From assembly GCA_947473475.1 (NCBI GenBank), contig CANJBZ010000029.1, positions 1 to 55,166 on the forward strand: a stretch of 55,166 nucleotides of DNA. Direction: 5' to 3'. Under the pieces are notes generated by a model. The model saw only the letters and a program-made list of their open reading frames with translations, ran no database searches and was not told where the DNA came from. Position 1 is the stretch's first letter. Every line of letters starts with the position of its first letter. The position numbers and the translations under genes are program-made. Positions 42,291 to 50,206 of this stretch are shown here, in pieces. The stretch is from Alphaproteobacteria bacterium. Its GTDB lineage: Bacteria; Pseudomonadota; Alphaproteobacteria; Micropepsales; Micropepsaceae.

Positions 42291-42482
42291 ATGGGCCGCG
42301 CGTGGCAGTTCTGGGGGACGGTTTTGGTCGTCACCGCAGCGATGGCCGTCATGTATTTTTCGTCCGGCTATTATGCCGAACGGACGGCGAATGGCGGCAA
42401 ATCCCCAGCCGCCTCGGAATCGACCGAACCTGCCGAAGGTCAACCGGCGGCGAGCGGCACTCCTGCCCCGTCTGGCGAATAG
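42291..42482 (+). CDS. Small single-span membrane protein
   Basis: 63 residues: MGRAWQFWGTVLVVTAAMAVMYFSSGYYAERTA begins with one hydrophobic segment, probably an uncleaved membrane anchor, followed by a Ser/Pro/Glu-rich soluble tail of about 30 residues. Ribosome site AGGGGGC precedes the ATG by 5 nt. No family recognised. It lies 165 bp from the divergent PrpD gene and 27 bp before the next exported protein, so it may be translated with it. Confidence 0.55.
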   Translation: MGRAWQFWGTVLVVTAAMAVMYFSSGYYAERTANGGKSPAASESTEPAEGQPAASGTPAPSGE

Positions 42483-42509
42483 CTCCGGGGATACGAGAGA
42501 GAGGTCAGC

Positions 42510-42953
42510 ATGCGTTCTTTGTGGCTGGCTTTGGGGTTGATAGCCGCGACGGCAGCAGGCGCACTCGCCGCGCCTGCCCCACGCGACACGCTGATCGAGC
42601 CGGGGATGCGGGTTGGGCCGATTGCGATCGGCATGTCAGCCGATGAGCTGAACGCGTCCGTCGGCGTAGCCGGCACCGAACGGCAGGAAGGCGGCGCGAC
42701 CGTATATTCCTGGGGCGACGTCGCGGCGCAGATGAGCAAGCCGCCCGCCACCGTCGACACCATCGTGGTGAACGATCCGCGATACGAGACAGCCGAACAC
42801 CTTCATGTCGGGCTTGCCTCGCTTGCCGTGGTCGTAGTGCTGGGCCAACCGCCAAACGTCACGACGCCTCCGGGCACCCGCAATTACGAATATGAAGGCA
42901 TGACGGTTGTTACCCGGAACAATCTGATCGTTCAGATTCGTGTTCATAAATGA
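42510..42953 (+). CDS. Exported protein of unknown function
   Basis: 147 residues with signal peptide MRSLWLALGLIAATAAGALAAPA. The mature domain is short alpha/beta: GPIAIGMSADELNASVG (a helix following a strand), ERQEGGATVYSWGD, then VVVVLGQPPNVTTPPGTRNYEYEGMTVVTRNNLIVQIRVH, an alternating pattern close to domains of the SmpA/OmlA (BamE-like) type, in which a GMS/GMT helix is typical. This similarity is a suggestion only. ATG preceded by GAGAGAGGTC. Its TGA overlaps the annotated ATG at 42950 of the permease gene (ATGA). Confidence 0.6.
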   Translation: MRSLWLALGLIAATAAGALAAPAPRDTLIEPGMRVGPIAIGMSADELNASVGVAGTERQEGGATVYSWGDVAAQMSKPPATVDTIVVNDPRYETAEHLHVGLASLAVVVVLGQPPNVTTPPGTRNYEYEGMTVVTRNNLIVQIRVHK

Positions 42954-42991
42954 CGATCGGTGAACTTGTGGCAACCGCCCCCTCCCCCCTT

Positions 42992-43015
42992 ACCCCCTCC
43001 CGCGAGGGGAGGGGG
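42992..43015. repeat. Short CCCCCTCCC/GGGGAGGGGG palindrome at the start of the permease gene
   Basis: CCCCCTCCC-GCG-A-GGGGAGGGGG, with extra CCCCTCCCCC upstream (42979-42989). It is a short form of the dispersed repeats elsewhere. Its right arm lies where a ribosome site would be, 6-7 nt before GTG 43022. Confidence 0.65.
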
Positions 43016-43021
43016 AAAATT

Positions 43022-44665
43022 GTGCGGCTGAGCGGACTGGATGTCTTTGCGCTGCTGTTGTCGCTGACGCTTGTCATCCCGATTGTATCGGTCTGTTTGA
43101 GCGTGTTGTCGGGTCAGAGCGCGGTGTTCGTGCATCTCGCCGAGACGGTGCTGCCGGAATATGCGGGGAACACGCTGCTCCTCACGGTGCTGGTGGTGTT
43201 TGGCGTTCTTGTCGTCGGCGTGCCCGCGGCATGGCTGACGGTGATGTGCGAATTTCCCGGGCGGCGCGTGTTGGAAGCGGCGCTGATCTTGCCGATGGCG
43301 GCGCCGGCCTATGTGCTCGCCTATGCCTATGCCGGATTTTTGTCCGCCTACGGACCGGTTCAGGAGGCCTTGCGCGCCGCGACGGGCTGGGAAACCGGCG
43401 ATTACTGGTTTCCCGATGTGCGTTCTCTTCCCGGCGCGGCGCTGATGCTGGTGCTGACGCTGTATCCCTATGTCTATCTGCTGGCCCGGGCGCGTTTCTT
43501 GAACGAGTCGGCCAGCGCGCTGGAAGCCGCGCGGCTGCTGGGGCGGAGCCCTTGGGGCTCGTTCTTCTCTGTTTCCTTGCCGCTGGCGCGTCCAGCTTTG
43601 GTGGCGGGCGCCACGCTTGCCGCCATGAACACACTCGCCGATTACGGCACCGTCTCTTATTTCGGCGTGCCGGTGTTCACCACGGGCATTTACAGCGCCT
43701 GGTTCTCCTTTTCCGACCAGATCGCGGCGCGCGAGTTGGCGGCGGTATTGATCGCCTTTGTCGGAGCCGCGCTGCTTGCCGAGCATTATTTCCGGGGCCG
43801 CGCGCGCTTTCATGAAACCGGGCGGCATGAGCGGCGGCCCTCGCGTTACACGCTGTCGGCCGCGCAGTCGGCCGGTGCAGCCGTGGCCTGCGTCTTGCCG
43901 CCGCTGCTAGGTTTTGCGGTGCCAGCCCTTGTGCTGTTGGAGCTTCTTCTCGAATCGGGCGGACCGACGCGGGATTTTTCCAAGCATTTGTTCAACACGC
44001 TGACGCTGGCGGGCTCAGCCGCCGTCATTGTCACCGCAGGTGCCCTCGTGCTCGGCTTCGCGCGGAAGGAGCGCCCCGGCGGTATTGCAGCCAGCGCGGC
44101 AGGATTCACCGCGCTTGGCTATGCCGTGCCGGGATCGGTTATTGCGGTGGGCGTGCTGGTGCCGTTCGCCATGTTCGACAATTGGTTTGCGGACTTGGCG
44201 AAGGCTGCGTTCGGCGTTTCACCGGGGTTGCTGCTGACCGGCGGCATTGCCGCGCTGCTCGTCGCGTATACGGCGCTTTATCTGGCCGTCGCGCTGCAAA
44301 GCGTGAACGCCGGCTTCGAGCGCATAACGCCGTCAATTCAAGCTGCCGCCCGGCTGCTCGGACGCGGACAGATGGATGCGCTGCGGCGTGTGCATCTGCC
44401 GCTGATCGCGCCGTCGGTGTTGACGGCGGCGCTGCTTGTCTTCGTCGATGTAATGAAGGAATTGCCCGCGACACTCATGCTGCGTCCCTTCAATTTCGAC
44501 ACGCTGGCGATTGCGGCAAATAATTATGCTTCGGATGAACGGCTGTCCTGGGCGGCAGCGCCGTCGCTCGCCATCGTCGCGGTCGGGATCATTCCCTGCG
44601 TCCTACTGATCCGCGGCATCGCCACCGCGGCGCAACGCGGCGGCGAGCCCCTGCCGCTGCCGTAA
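43022..44665 (+). CDS. fbpB: Fe(III) ABC transporter permease (FbpB-type), two fused BPD domains
   Basis: Inner-membrane permease for ferric iron, ~547 residues with about 12 hydrophobic segments in two halves. Each half has the permease coupling loop: EAARLLGRSPWGSFFSVSLPLARPALVAG in the first, AAARLLGRGQMDALRRVHLPLIAPSVLTA in the second. FbpB/AfuB-type proteins have this duplicated arrangement. Two starts are possible: ATG 42950, overlapping the previous stop, or GTG 43022, which begins the first membrane helix and follows GGGGAGGGGG; 43022 is preferred because the 24 residues before it are encoded by the repeat. The ATPase fbpC is not in this window. It is convergent with its presumed binding protein, with only 5 nt between stops. 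Confidence 0.85.
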   Translation: MRLSGLDVFALLLSLTLVIPIVSVCLSVLSGQSAVFVHLAETVLPEYAGNTLLLTVLVVFGVLVVGVPAAWLTVMCEFPGRRVLEAALILPMAAPAYVLAYAYAGFLSAYGPVQEALRAATGWETGDYWFPDVRSLPGAALMLVLTLYPYVYLLARARFLNESASALEAARLLGRSPWGSFFSVSLPLARPALVAGATLAAMNTLADYGTVSYFGVPVFTTGIYSAWFSFSDQIAARELAAVLIAFVGAALLAEHYFRGRARFHETGRHERRPSRYTLSAAQSAGAAVACVLPPLLGFAVPALVLLELLLESGGPTRDFSKHLFNTLTLAGSAAVIVTAGALVLGFARKERPGGIAASAAGFTALGYAVPGSVIAVGVLVPFAMFDNWFADLAKAAFGVSPGLLLTGGIAALLVAYTALYLAVALQSVNAGFERITPSIQAAARLLGRGQMDALRRVHLPLIAPSVLTAALLVFVDVMKELPATLMLRPFNFDTLAIAANNYASDERLSWAAAPSLAIVAVGIIPCVLLIRGIATAAQRGGEPLPLP

Positions 44666-44670
44666 TCGGC

Positions 44671-45693
44671 TTACCGCCAGCCGGCGCGGTCGAAGATGGT
44701 TTGGGCTTGCGCTTGGTTCAGGCCGTAATACGACACATTCAGCGGGTCGGGTTTGAATGTGCCGAGCTTTTTCAGTTCGGGCGTCGTCGCCACGCTTTGC
44801 ACGGCGGGGAATTCGTAGTTGGCGCCGGCGATGATGTTTTGCGCGGCATCGCCGGCCATGAATTCCAGGAAGCGCACTGCCGTCGCCTTGTGCGGCGCAG
44901 ACGCCATCATGCCGCCGCCAGACACGTTCACATGCGTGCCGTAACCGTCCTGGTCGGGGAAGATCAGCGTCAGTTTGGCGGCAGTGTCGCGTTCGGACTT
45001 CACCTTCGAATTGACCAGCCGTTCATAATAATAGTGATTGGCAATGGTGACGCCGCATTCGCCCGCCGCCACGCTTTGCAGCAGCGTCGTATCGGCGCCT
45101 TGCGGGGCACGCGCGAAATTCTTCACGACGGCGCGGACCCAGGCTTCCGCCTTTTGCGCGCCCATGTGCTGCACCATCGCGCCTAGCAGCGAGAGATTGT
45201 AGACGGCCGAGCTTGACCGCATGCAGATCTGGCCCTTCAGCCGCGGATCGGCCAAATCCTCATACGTTCCCACAATCTTGGGATCGACCTTTTTCGCATT
45301 CACGAAGATCAGGCGCGCCCGCGTGGAAAATCCGAACCAGAGATTCTTGGGGCTTTTCAGCGAAGCGGGAATGCGCGCGTCTAGAATTTTGGACTGCGTG
45401 GGCTGAAAAAGGTTTTCCTTTTCCGCCAGCCAGAGGTTACCGGCATCCACTGTCAGGAATACGTCGGCGGGCGAGTTCTTCCCTTCCGCCTTCATGCGCG
45501 CCAGAAGCTCCGGCCCGTCGCCCTCAATAACGTTCACGGGGATGCCCGTCGCCTTCTGGAACCCGTCGTAGAGCAGCTCGTCCGAATCATAATGGCGGGC
45601 CGAATAGATATTCAGGGCTTCGGCCGCAGCCGCCGGAACAGCGGCGGCGCAAAACCCGAGCGCGAGCAGGACTTTGGCGAACGACAAACGCAT
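44671..45693 (-). CDS. fbpA: Fe(III) ABC transporter periplasmic binding protein (FbpA-type)
   Basis: 340 residues. Signal peptide MRLSFAKVLLALGFCAAAVPAAAA ends near residue 24. The mature protein begins LNIYSARHYDSDELLYDGFQKATGIPV, the classic iron(III)-binding protein start. Iron ligands are probably Tyr residues in the SARHYDSD region and the double Tyr in NHYYYERLV. VDAGNLWLAEKENLFQP, GFSTRARLIFVN and YEDLADPRLKGQICMRSS are diagnostic. A Fur-like palindrome lies just upstream (45710-45730), placing it under iron control. The reading frame runs farther upstream to 46125 without a signal peptide, so ATG 45693 is chosen. Convergent with fbpB. Confidence 0.93.
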   Translation of the reverse strand: MRLSFAKVLLALGFCAAAVPAAAAEALNIYSARHYDSDELLYDGFQKATGIPVNVIEGDGPELLARMKAEGKNSPADVFLTVDAGNLWLAEKENLFQPTQSKILDARIPASLKSPKNLWFGFSTRARLIFVNAKKVDPKIVGTYEDLADPRLKGQICMRSSSAVYNLSLLGAMVQHMGAQKAEAWVRAVVKNFARAPQGADTTLLQSVAAGECGVTIANHYYYERLVNSKVKSERDTAAKLTLIFPDQDGYGTHVNVSGGGMMASAPHKATAVRFLEFMAGDAAQNIIAGANYEFPAVQSVATTPELKKLGTFKPDPLNVSYYGLNQAQAQTIFDRAGWR

Positions 45694-45709
45694 GGCTGGT
45701 ATCACAATT

Positions 45710-45730
45710 TGCGAATGATTATCATACGCA
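45710..45730 (-). promoter_or_regulatory. Fur-like box in the fbpA promoter
   Basis: A near-perfect palindrome, core ATGATTATCAT (45715-45725), extended by TGCGA on one side and ACGCA on the other, with one mismatch over 10 pairs. The core matches the Fur consensus inverted repeat (ATGATNATCAT type). It lies 17-37 nt upstream of the fbpA ATG, where a repressor would block transcription. Fur or a Fur-like regulator (Mur, Irr) is expected to bind when metal is replete. Confidence 0.8.
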
Positions 45731-45883
45731 CAGCGGTGGACTGGCGCAATCGCAAAAAGGCCGCGATCTCTGACGTAATTCCGCCCGGTTCCCTTAAGAC
45801 GATTAACCGCTCTAAGGAGAATGGCTGATAGAGCAGCCACCCATCGACGCCGTAAAGCTGGTTCGTCTCGCGTAAGGATTTTC

Positions 45884-47806
45884 ATGAGCCGTAGCACTTG
45901 GATTAATCTGACCATTGGCGCCGTCATTCTGCTCGTTTTGGCGACGCCCTTTTTGATCCCGCTCAATATGTACCGCGGCCAGATCGAGGCGGCGGCGAGC
46001 CGAGCTTTGGCGCGTGAGGTCCACATCAAGGGACCTCTGCACCTCACGGTGTATCCGTTTGGGCTATCGGTATCGGACATCACGGTCGCGAATGTTGAGG
46101 GTGCGCATGATCCCCAGATGATCACGGCCGACGAGCTGGTGGTCGGCGCCGAGGTGATGCCGCTCTTTTCCGGGCGGCTTCAAGTGACCGGCCTGACGCT
46201 GGAAAGACCGGTTATCCACCTGGAAGTCGCCAAAAGCGGCACGCCGAATTGGTCGTTCAGTAAAGAACCCAATTCCAAACAGCCCGCAGACGCCGCGGCG
46301 CTCGACCGCATCGGATTCTCGCATCTGGACGTAAAGGACGGCTCCGTCACCTATTACGATGCGGGCACCGGCAAGACCGCCGCGCTTACGGCTGTCTCGC
46401 TGTCCCTGAATATGCCCGAGGTATCCCGGCCGACGCTCAAGCTGCCGCTGACCATGCGGGGCGAGCTCACCTACAACAATGAGAAGCTGAAGATCGACGG
46501 CCGTTTCGACAGTCTGGGCAATCTGATGAGCGCCAAGACAACGGGTGGGCGCATCGCCATCGGTTCCAACGTCATCAATACAGAGTTTACCGGTCAGTTC
46601 GGTGGCGATGGGAGTTTGTCCGGCGCGCTGAAGCTCGGCGCCCATTCCGTACGCAGCCTCGCAGCGTGGCTGGGCAGTCCGATGCCCGCGGGAAATGGGT
46701 TCGGCCTGATGGCGCTCGAGGGCCAGTTCAGCGCGCGCGATGGCGTGTATTCGCTTCGCCAGACGCACCTTGCCTTCGATGGGATGAACCTGAATGGCGA
46801 TCTTGCCTTCGACACCAACCCGAAGGTCCTGACCCTGAACGGTCATCTCGCGATCGACCGTATCGACACCCGTCCCTACCTTGCGCCGGGCGCCGAAGCC
46901 GACACGACCAAGGCCGCCAAGGCCAAAGCAGCCAATCCCGGCGCGCCGCTTTCGCTCGATGGCTTGAAGGCCGTAAACGCCAATTTGAATCTGCAGGTTG
47001 GCGAACTGGTTCTGCCGCAGCTAACGCTCAATCAGGCCATCGTCACAGCCTCGCTCGAAAACGGTGTCCTTATTGCCGGCATGAGCAAGGTGAACGTCTA
47101 TGGCGGCAACGGAAGCGCCACGCTGACGGTTGACGCCGGCAGCGCGATTCCGAGCTTCAAAAGCACGCTGAACGTCAAAGACATCAAGGTGCAGCCGTTC
47201 CTCGTCCAGCTTACCGGCGTGAAGAACATTACCGGCAAAGGCGCGGTGCGTTATGATTTGGTTTCACGCGGCAGCACAACAGCTGACATTATAAAGGGGC
47301 TGGCCGGCAAAGGCGAAGTCCGCTTCACCGACGGCGAAATCGAAGGCGCCGATTTAGTGGCCATCTCCCGCGTGGTTCAGTCGATGGTCACGCTGGAAGC
47401 TCTCAGCACCGCGCTCGGTAATGAGGCGAAAACCCCGTTCGGCCGCATGGGTGCAACCTTTGCGATCGACAAAGGCATGCTGCACACAAACGATTTCGCG
47501 CTGGTCAATCCCACAGTGGAGATGACCGGCCAGGGCGATGTGGATTTCTCCGCCGAAACCCTGGAATTTCACTTCGTGCCAAAAGCGGTGAAAGGCATCC
47601 CCGGGCTCAAGCTCGTCGACATCGGCGTGCCGTTTTACCTGAAGGGACCGTGGGCCAAGCCGGGCTATGGTCCCGACGCACGCGCGCTTGCCAAGACCAT
47701 CGTGCAAAAGTTGGAAGACGGGGTGACATCGCCGTTGGACCTGATCAAGAACCCCGGCTTGTCACTGAAATCCATTTTCGGTACCCAGAAGCCGGCTACC
47801 AAATAA
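45884..47806 (+). CDS. AsmA-family envelope protein
   Basis: 640 residues from ATG 45884, which follows AAGGATTTTC. Its signal anchor INLTIGAVILLVLATPFLI is followed by IEAAASRALAREVHIKGPLHLTVYPFGLSVSDITVAN, the AsmA N-terminal repeat. The long body is beta-strand rich with repeated DGSLSG/GALKLGAHSV and DIKVQPFL motifs, and the C-terminus has the AsmA-C domain (GKGEVRFTDGEIEGADL). AsmA-like proteins of this class bridge the periplasm and are thought to carry phospholipids to the outer membrane. An in-frame ATG at 45821 would add 21 basic residues; its ribosome site is too close. The next gene starts 12 bp after the stop. Confidence 0.9.
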   Translation: MSRSTWINLTIGAVILLVLATPFLIPLNMYRGQIEAAASRALAREVHIKGPLHLTVYPFGLSVSDITVANVEGAHDPQMITADELVVGAEVMPLFSGRLQVTGLTLERPVIHLEVAKSGTPNWSFSKEPNSKQPADAAALDRIGFSHLDVKDGSVTYYDAGTGKTAALTAVSLSLNMPEVSRPTLKLPLTMRGELTYNNEKLKIDGRFDSLGNLMSAKTTGGRIAIGSNVINTEFTGQFGGDGSLSGALKLGAHSVRSLAAWLGSPMPAGNGFGLMALEGQFSARDGVYSLRQTHLAFDGMNLNGDLAFDTNPKVLTLNGHLAIDRIDTRPYLAPGAEADTTKAAKAKAANPGAPLSLDGLKAVNANLNLQVGELVLPQLTLNQAIVTASLENGVLIAGMSKVNVYGGNGSATLTVDAGSAIPSFKSTLNVKDIKVQPFLVQLTGVKNITGKGAVRYDLVSRGSTTADIIKGLAGKGEVRFTDGEIEGADLVAISRVVQSMVTLEALSTALGNEAKTPFGRMGATFAIDKGMLHTNDFALVNPTVEMTGQGDVDFSAETLEFHFVPKAVKGIPGLKLVDIGVPFYLKGPWAKPGYGPDARALAKTIVQKLEDGVTSPLDLIKNPGLSLKSIFGTQKPATK

Positions 47807-47818
47807 TATAAGGCGCGT

Positions 47819-48913
47819 ATGAGACTTCCCCGCTGGCTCGCCGCGACTCTGATTGTGGCTGCCCTTCTCGGCGGAGGTTTCTATTGGGCCATGCGGCCCA
47901 ATCCCTCCATCACCGTGGTGAGCTGGGGCGACGTCTATGGCCGGGCGCAGACGCTCGCCATGTTCCATCCGTATACGGATAAAACGCATGTGGATGTGAG
48001 CGTCGCCAATTATGGCGGCGGGCTGAAGGAATTGCAGCAACAGGTGTCGTCCGGCCGCATCGACTGGGACGTCATGGACATGGAAGTGGAAGATGCCGCC
48101 GCCGCCTGCCGCGCGGGGCTGCTGGAGCCGCTTCTAGGCATTGAGCTTCCCGCCGGGGCGAACGGCGCCAGCGCCACGCGCGATTTCGTGCCGGGCGCGA
48201 TCGGCCCGTGCTGGGTGGCGAGCGTTGCCTACAGTCAGGTGATCGGCTACGACGCGGCGCAATTTGAAGAGCGCCAACCGCGCACGGCGGCCGATTTCTT
48301 CGATCTCGCGCGCTTTCCGGGTCCTCGGGGCCTGCGCGACGGCGGGCCGAAATTCAACCTAGAGCTGGCGCTGATTGCCGATGGCGTTCCGCCCTGGCAG
48401 GTCTACGGCGTGCTGGGCACGAAGGCGGGAGCGGATCGTGCCTTTGCTAAGCTCGACAGCATCAAATCCAGCATCAAATGGTGGCGGCGCGCCGCCGAGC
48501 CCGCCGAATGGCTGGCGCGCGGCGATGTGGCGATGAGTACCGTTCTGAACGCGCGGATTTTCAGCGTCGATCCAGAGCCGAAAATCCGCACCGTGTGGGA
48601 CGGTCAGCTTTACCAATTCGACGTCTTCGCCATTCCCAAGGGCGATCCGAACAAGAAGCGGGCGCTGGATTTCATCAAATTCGCGACAGGGGCAAAGCCG
48701 CTGGCCGGCGTTTCGCAGCTTTTGCCCTATGGGCCGGCGCGGCAGTCAGCGGTGGCGCTGGTCGGGCGCAATCCCGAAACCAATGCGGAGATGCGGCCGC
48801 ATCTTCCGACCGCGGGGTTCAATTTCCGGCGAGCGCTGGCGGTCGATCCCGATTGGTGGGCCAACCGTGGCACAGCCCTCCAGGCGCGCTGGGAGGAATG
48901 GCGGAAGCAATAG
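47819..48913 (+). CDS. Polyamine/spermidine-type ABC solute-binding protein (PotD-like)
   Basis: Periplasmic binding protein of 364 residues. An N-terminal hydrophobic anchor (LAATLIVAALLGGGFYWAM) precedes the mature domain: ITVVSWGDVYGRAQTLAMFHPYTDKTHVDV, a PotD-like beginning. LVAPE-type lobes: RIDWDVMDMEVEDAAAACRAGLLEPL and GPCWVASVAYSQVIGYD, then WRRAAEPAEWLARGDVAMSTVLNARIF and LYQFDVFAIPKGDPNKKRALDFI. The anchor may be an uncleaved signal because no clear cleavage site is visible. The permease and ATPase genes for it are not adjacent, so it is either orphan or served by distant subunits. Linked to AsmA by a 12-bp gap. Confidence 0.8.
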   Translation: MRLPRWLAATLIVAALLGGGFYWAMRPNPSITVVSWGDVYGRAQTLAMFHPYTDKTHVDVSVANYGGGLKELQQQVSSGRIDWDVMDMEVEDAAAACRAGLLEPLLGIELPAGANGASATRDFVPGAIGPCWVASVAYSQVIGYDAAQFEERQPRTAADFFDLARFPGPRGLRDGGPKFNLELALIADGVPPWQVYGVLGTKAGADRAFAKLDSIKSSIKWWRRAAEPAEWLARGDVAMSTVLNARIFSVDPEPKIRTVWDGQLYQFDVFAIPKGDPNKKRALDFIKFATGAKPLAGVSQLLPYGPARQSAVALVGRNPETNAEMRPHLPTAGFNFRRALAVDPDWWANRGTALQARWEEWRKQ

Positions 48914-49261
48914 CGTCACGTGGCAGTCCGGACGGGAGTAAGTTTCGGGCAGCCTCCCCCCACCCGAAATTGTTCGCGAAAGGCGCGATCAATTTCGGCC
49001 TCCCTGCAAGGGGGAGGCGATTTCGAGACGTTTCTTTGTTCGGCTGGAGCCGTTTCTCCGTCCCGGCCACGATTCACGCGCGCGTCGCGCGCAGGCGCGG
49101 TCAAGGCTGGCCGTCAGGCCACCGCGAAGCGGCGCGCAGCGGCCTTGACGGCGCTGAGCACGGCGCAACGCTGTTTGGCTGGGCGGAACCCGCATTGACT
49201 TTGCCGGGCGGCTCGACAAGCTTGGGCTTCCGCAGGCAGTCCCGGGAACCATAGTCAGTCC
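48914..49261. other. 348-bp intergenic stretch with hairpins before oppB
   Basis: No gene on either strand. A short palindrome GCCTCCC-TGCAA-GGGGGAGGC (about 48999-49019) belongs to the dispersed family. Farther right, GGTCAAGGCTGGCC (~49108) and GGCCTTGACGGC (~49141) form an inverted pair that looks like a second repeat type. TTGACT at ~49195 is a possible -35, but the matching -10 is weak. A long minus-strand open frame crosses this and oppB (48989-49960) and is a shadow. Confidence 0.5.
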
Positions 49262-50206
49262 ATGCTTTTTTACGCGATCCGGCGAGTCCTCGGCGCCATT
49301 CCGACCCTCTTGGTCATCATTACGCTGTCGTTTTTCCTGATGCGTCTGGCGCCGGGCGGGCCGTTCGCGGGTGACCGCGTGCTGCCGCCGGAAATCGCCC
49401 GCAACATCGCCGCCGCTTACGATCTGGATAAGCCGCTGTGGCAGCAGTTCCTGATCTATCTCGAACGGCTGGCGCATGGCGATTTCGGCCCGTCTTACAA
49501 AATCCGCGATTTCACCGTGACGCAGCTCATCATGAATGGGTTTCCGGTGAGTCTGAAACTGGGTTTGCTGGCGATTACACTGGCGGTCGCGGTCGGTACG
49601 ACGCTGGGTATTCTGGCGGCGCTGCGGCAGAACCGGCCGGCCGATTATTCCGTGATGACACTGGCGATGATCGGAATCACCATCCCATCGTTTGTCACCG
49701 CGCCGCTGCTGCAGCTCATCTTTGGGATTTATGGTCTGCACATTTTCGGCCTGAACCTTTCGCTGCCCGTGGGAGGCTGGAATGGCGGGGCGGCACAGAA
49801 CCTCGTCTTGCCGGTGATCGTGCTGGCGCTGGGGCCCATCGCCGTGATCGCGCGCATCACGCGCGGCAGCATGGTCGAGGTGCTGCGCTCTAACTTTATC
49901 CGCACGGCGCGCGCGAAGGGCCTGCCGACGTGGCGCATCATCGTCCATCACGCGCTGCATGCGGGGTTGTTGCCGCTGGTCAGCTATTTAGGTCCGGCCA
50001 TTGCCGACATCGTCAGCGGCTCGTTGATCGTGGAGCAGATTTTCGGGCTTCCCGGCATTGGCCGTTATTTCGTACAGGCCGCTCTGAACCGCGATTACAC
50101 GCTGGTAATGGGCGTGACCATCTTCTACGCCGCGCTGATCATCACGCTGAATTTGCTGGTCGATCTGCTCTATGGCGTGCTCGATCCGAGGGTCAGGCTT
50201 AAATGA
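49262..50206 (+). CDS. oppB: Oligopeptide ABC transporter permease OppB
   Basis: Inner-membrane permease of a peptide ABC importer, 314 residues with six hydrophobic segments. Starts MLFYAIRRVLGAIPTLLVIITLSFFLMRLAPGGPF, the typical OppB/DppB opening. The coupling motif FIRTARAKGLPTWRIIVHHALHAGLLPLVSYLG is clear, as is the end VDLLYGVLDPRVRLK. It overlaps oppC by four nucleotides (ATGA) and is the first gene of an oppB-oppC-oppDF-oppA unit. The preceding 348 bp hold the presumed promoter. Confidence 0.95.
   Translation: MLFYAIRRVLGAIPTLLVIITLSFFLMRLAPGGPFAGDRVLPPEIARNIAAAYDLDKPLWQQFLIYLERLAHGDFGPSYKIRDFTVTQLIMNGFPVSLKLGLLAITLAVAVGTTLGILAALRQNRPADYSVMTLAMIGITIPSFVTAPLLQLIFGIYGLHIFGLNLSLPVGGWNGGAAQNLVLPVIVLALGPIAVIARITRGSMVEVLRSNFIRTARAKGLPTWRIIVHHALHAGLLPLVSYLGPAIADIVSGSLIVEQIFGLPGIGRYFVQAALNRDYTLVMGVTIFYAALIITLNLLVDLLYGVLDPRVRLK

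Noticed and set aside
45821-45883. Upstream ATG for the AsmA gene adding 21 residues
   Set aside because: Its AAGGAGA is too close to the ATG and the added residues are not part of the signal anchor; ATG 45884 has a better spaced AAGGA.
48989-49960. 323-codon minus-strand frame opposite oppB
   Set aside because: Shadow of oppB and the repeat region.
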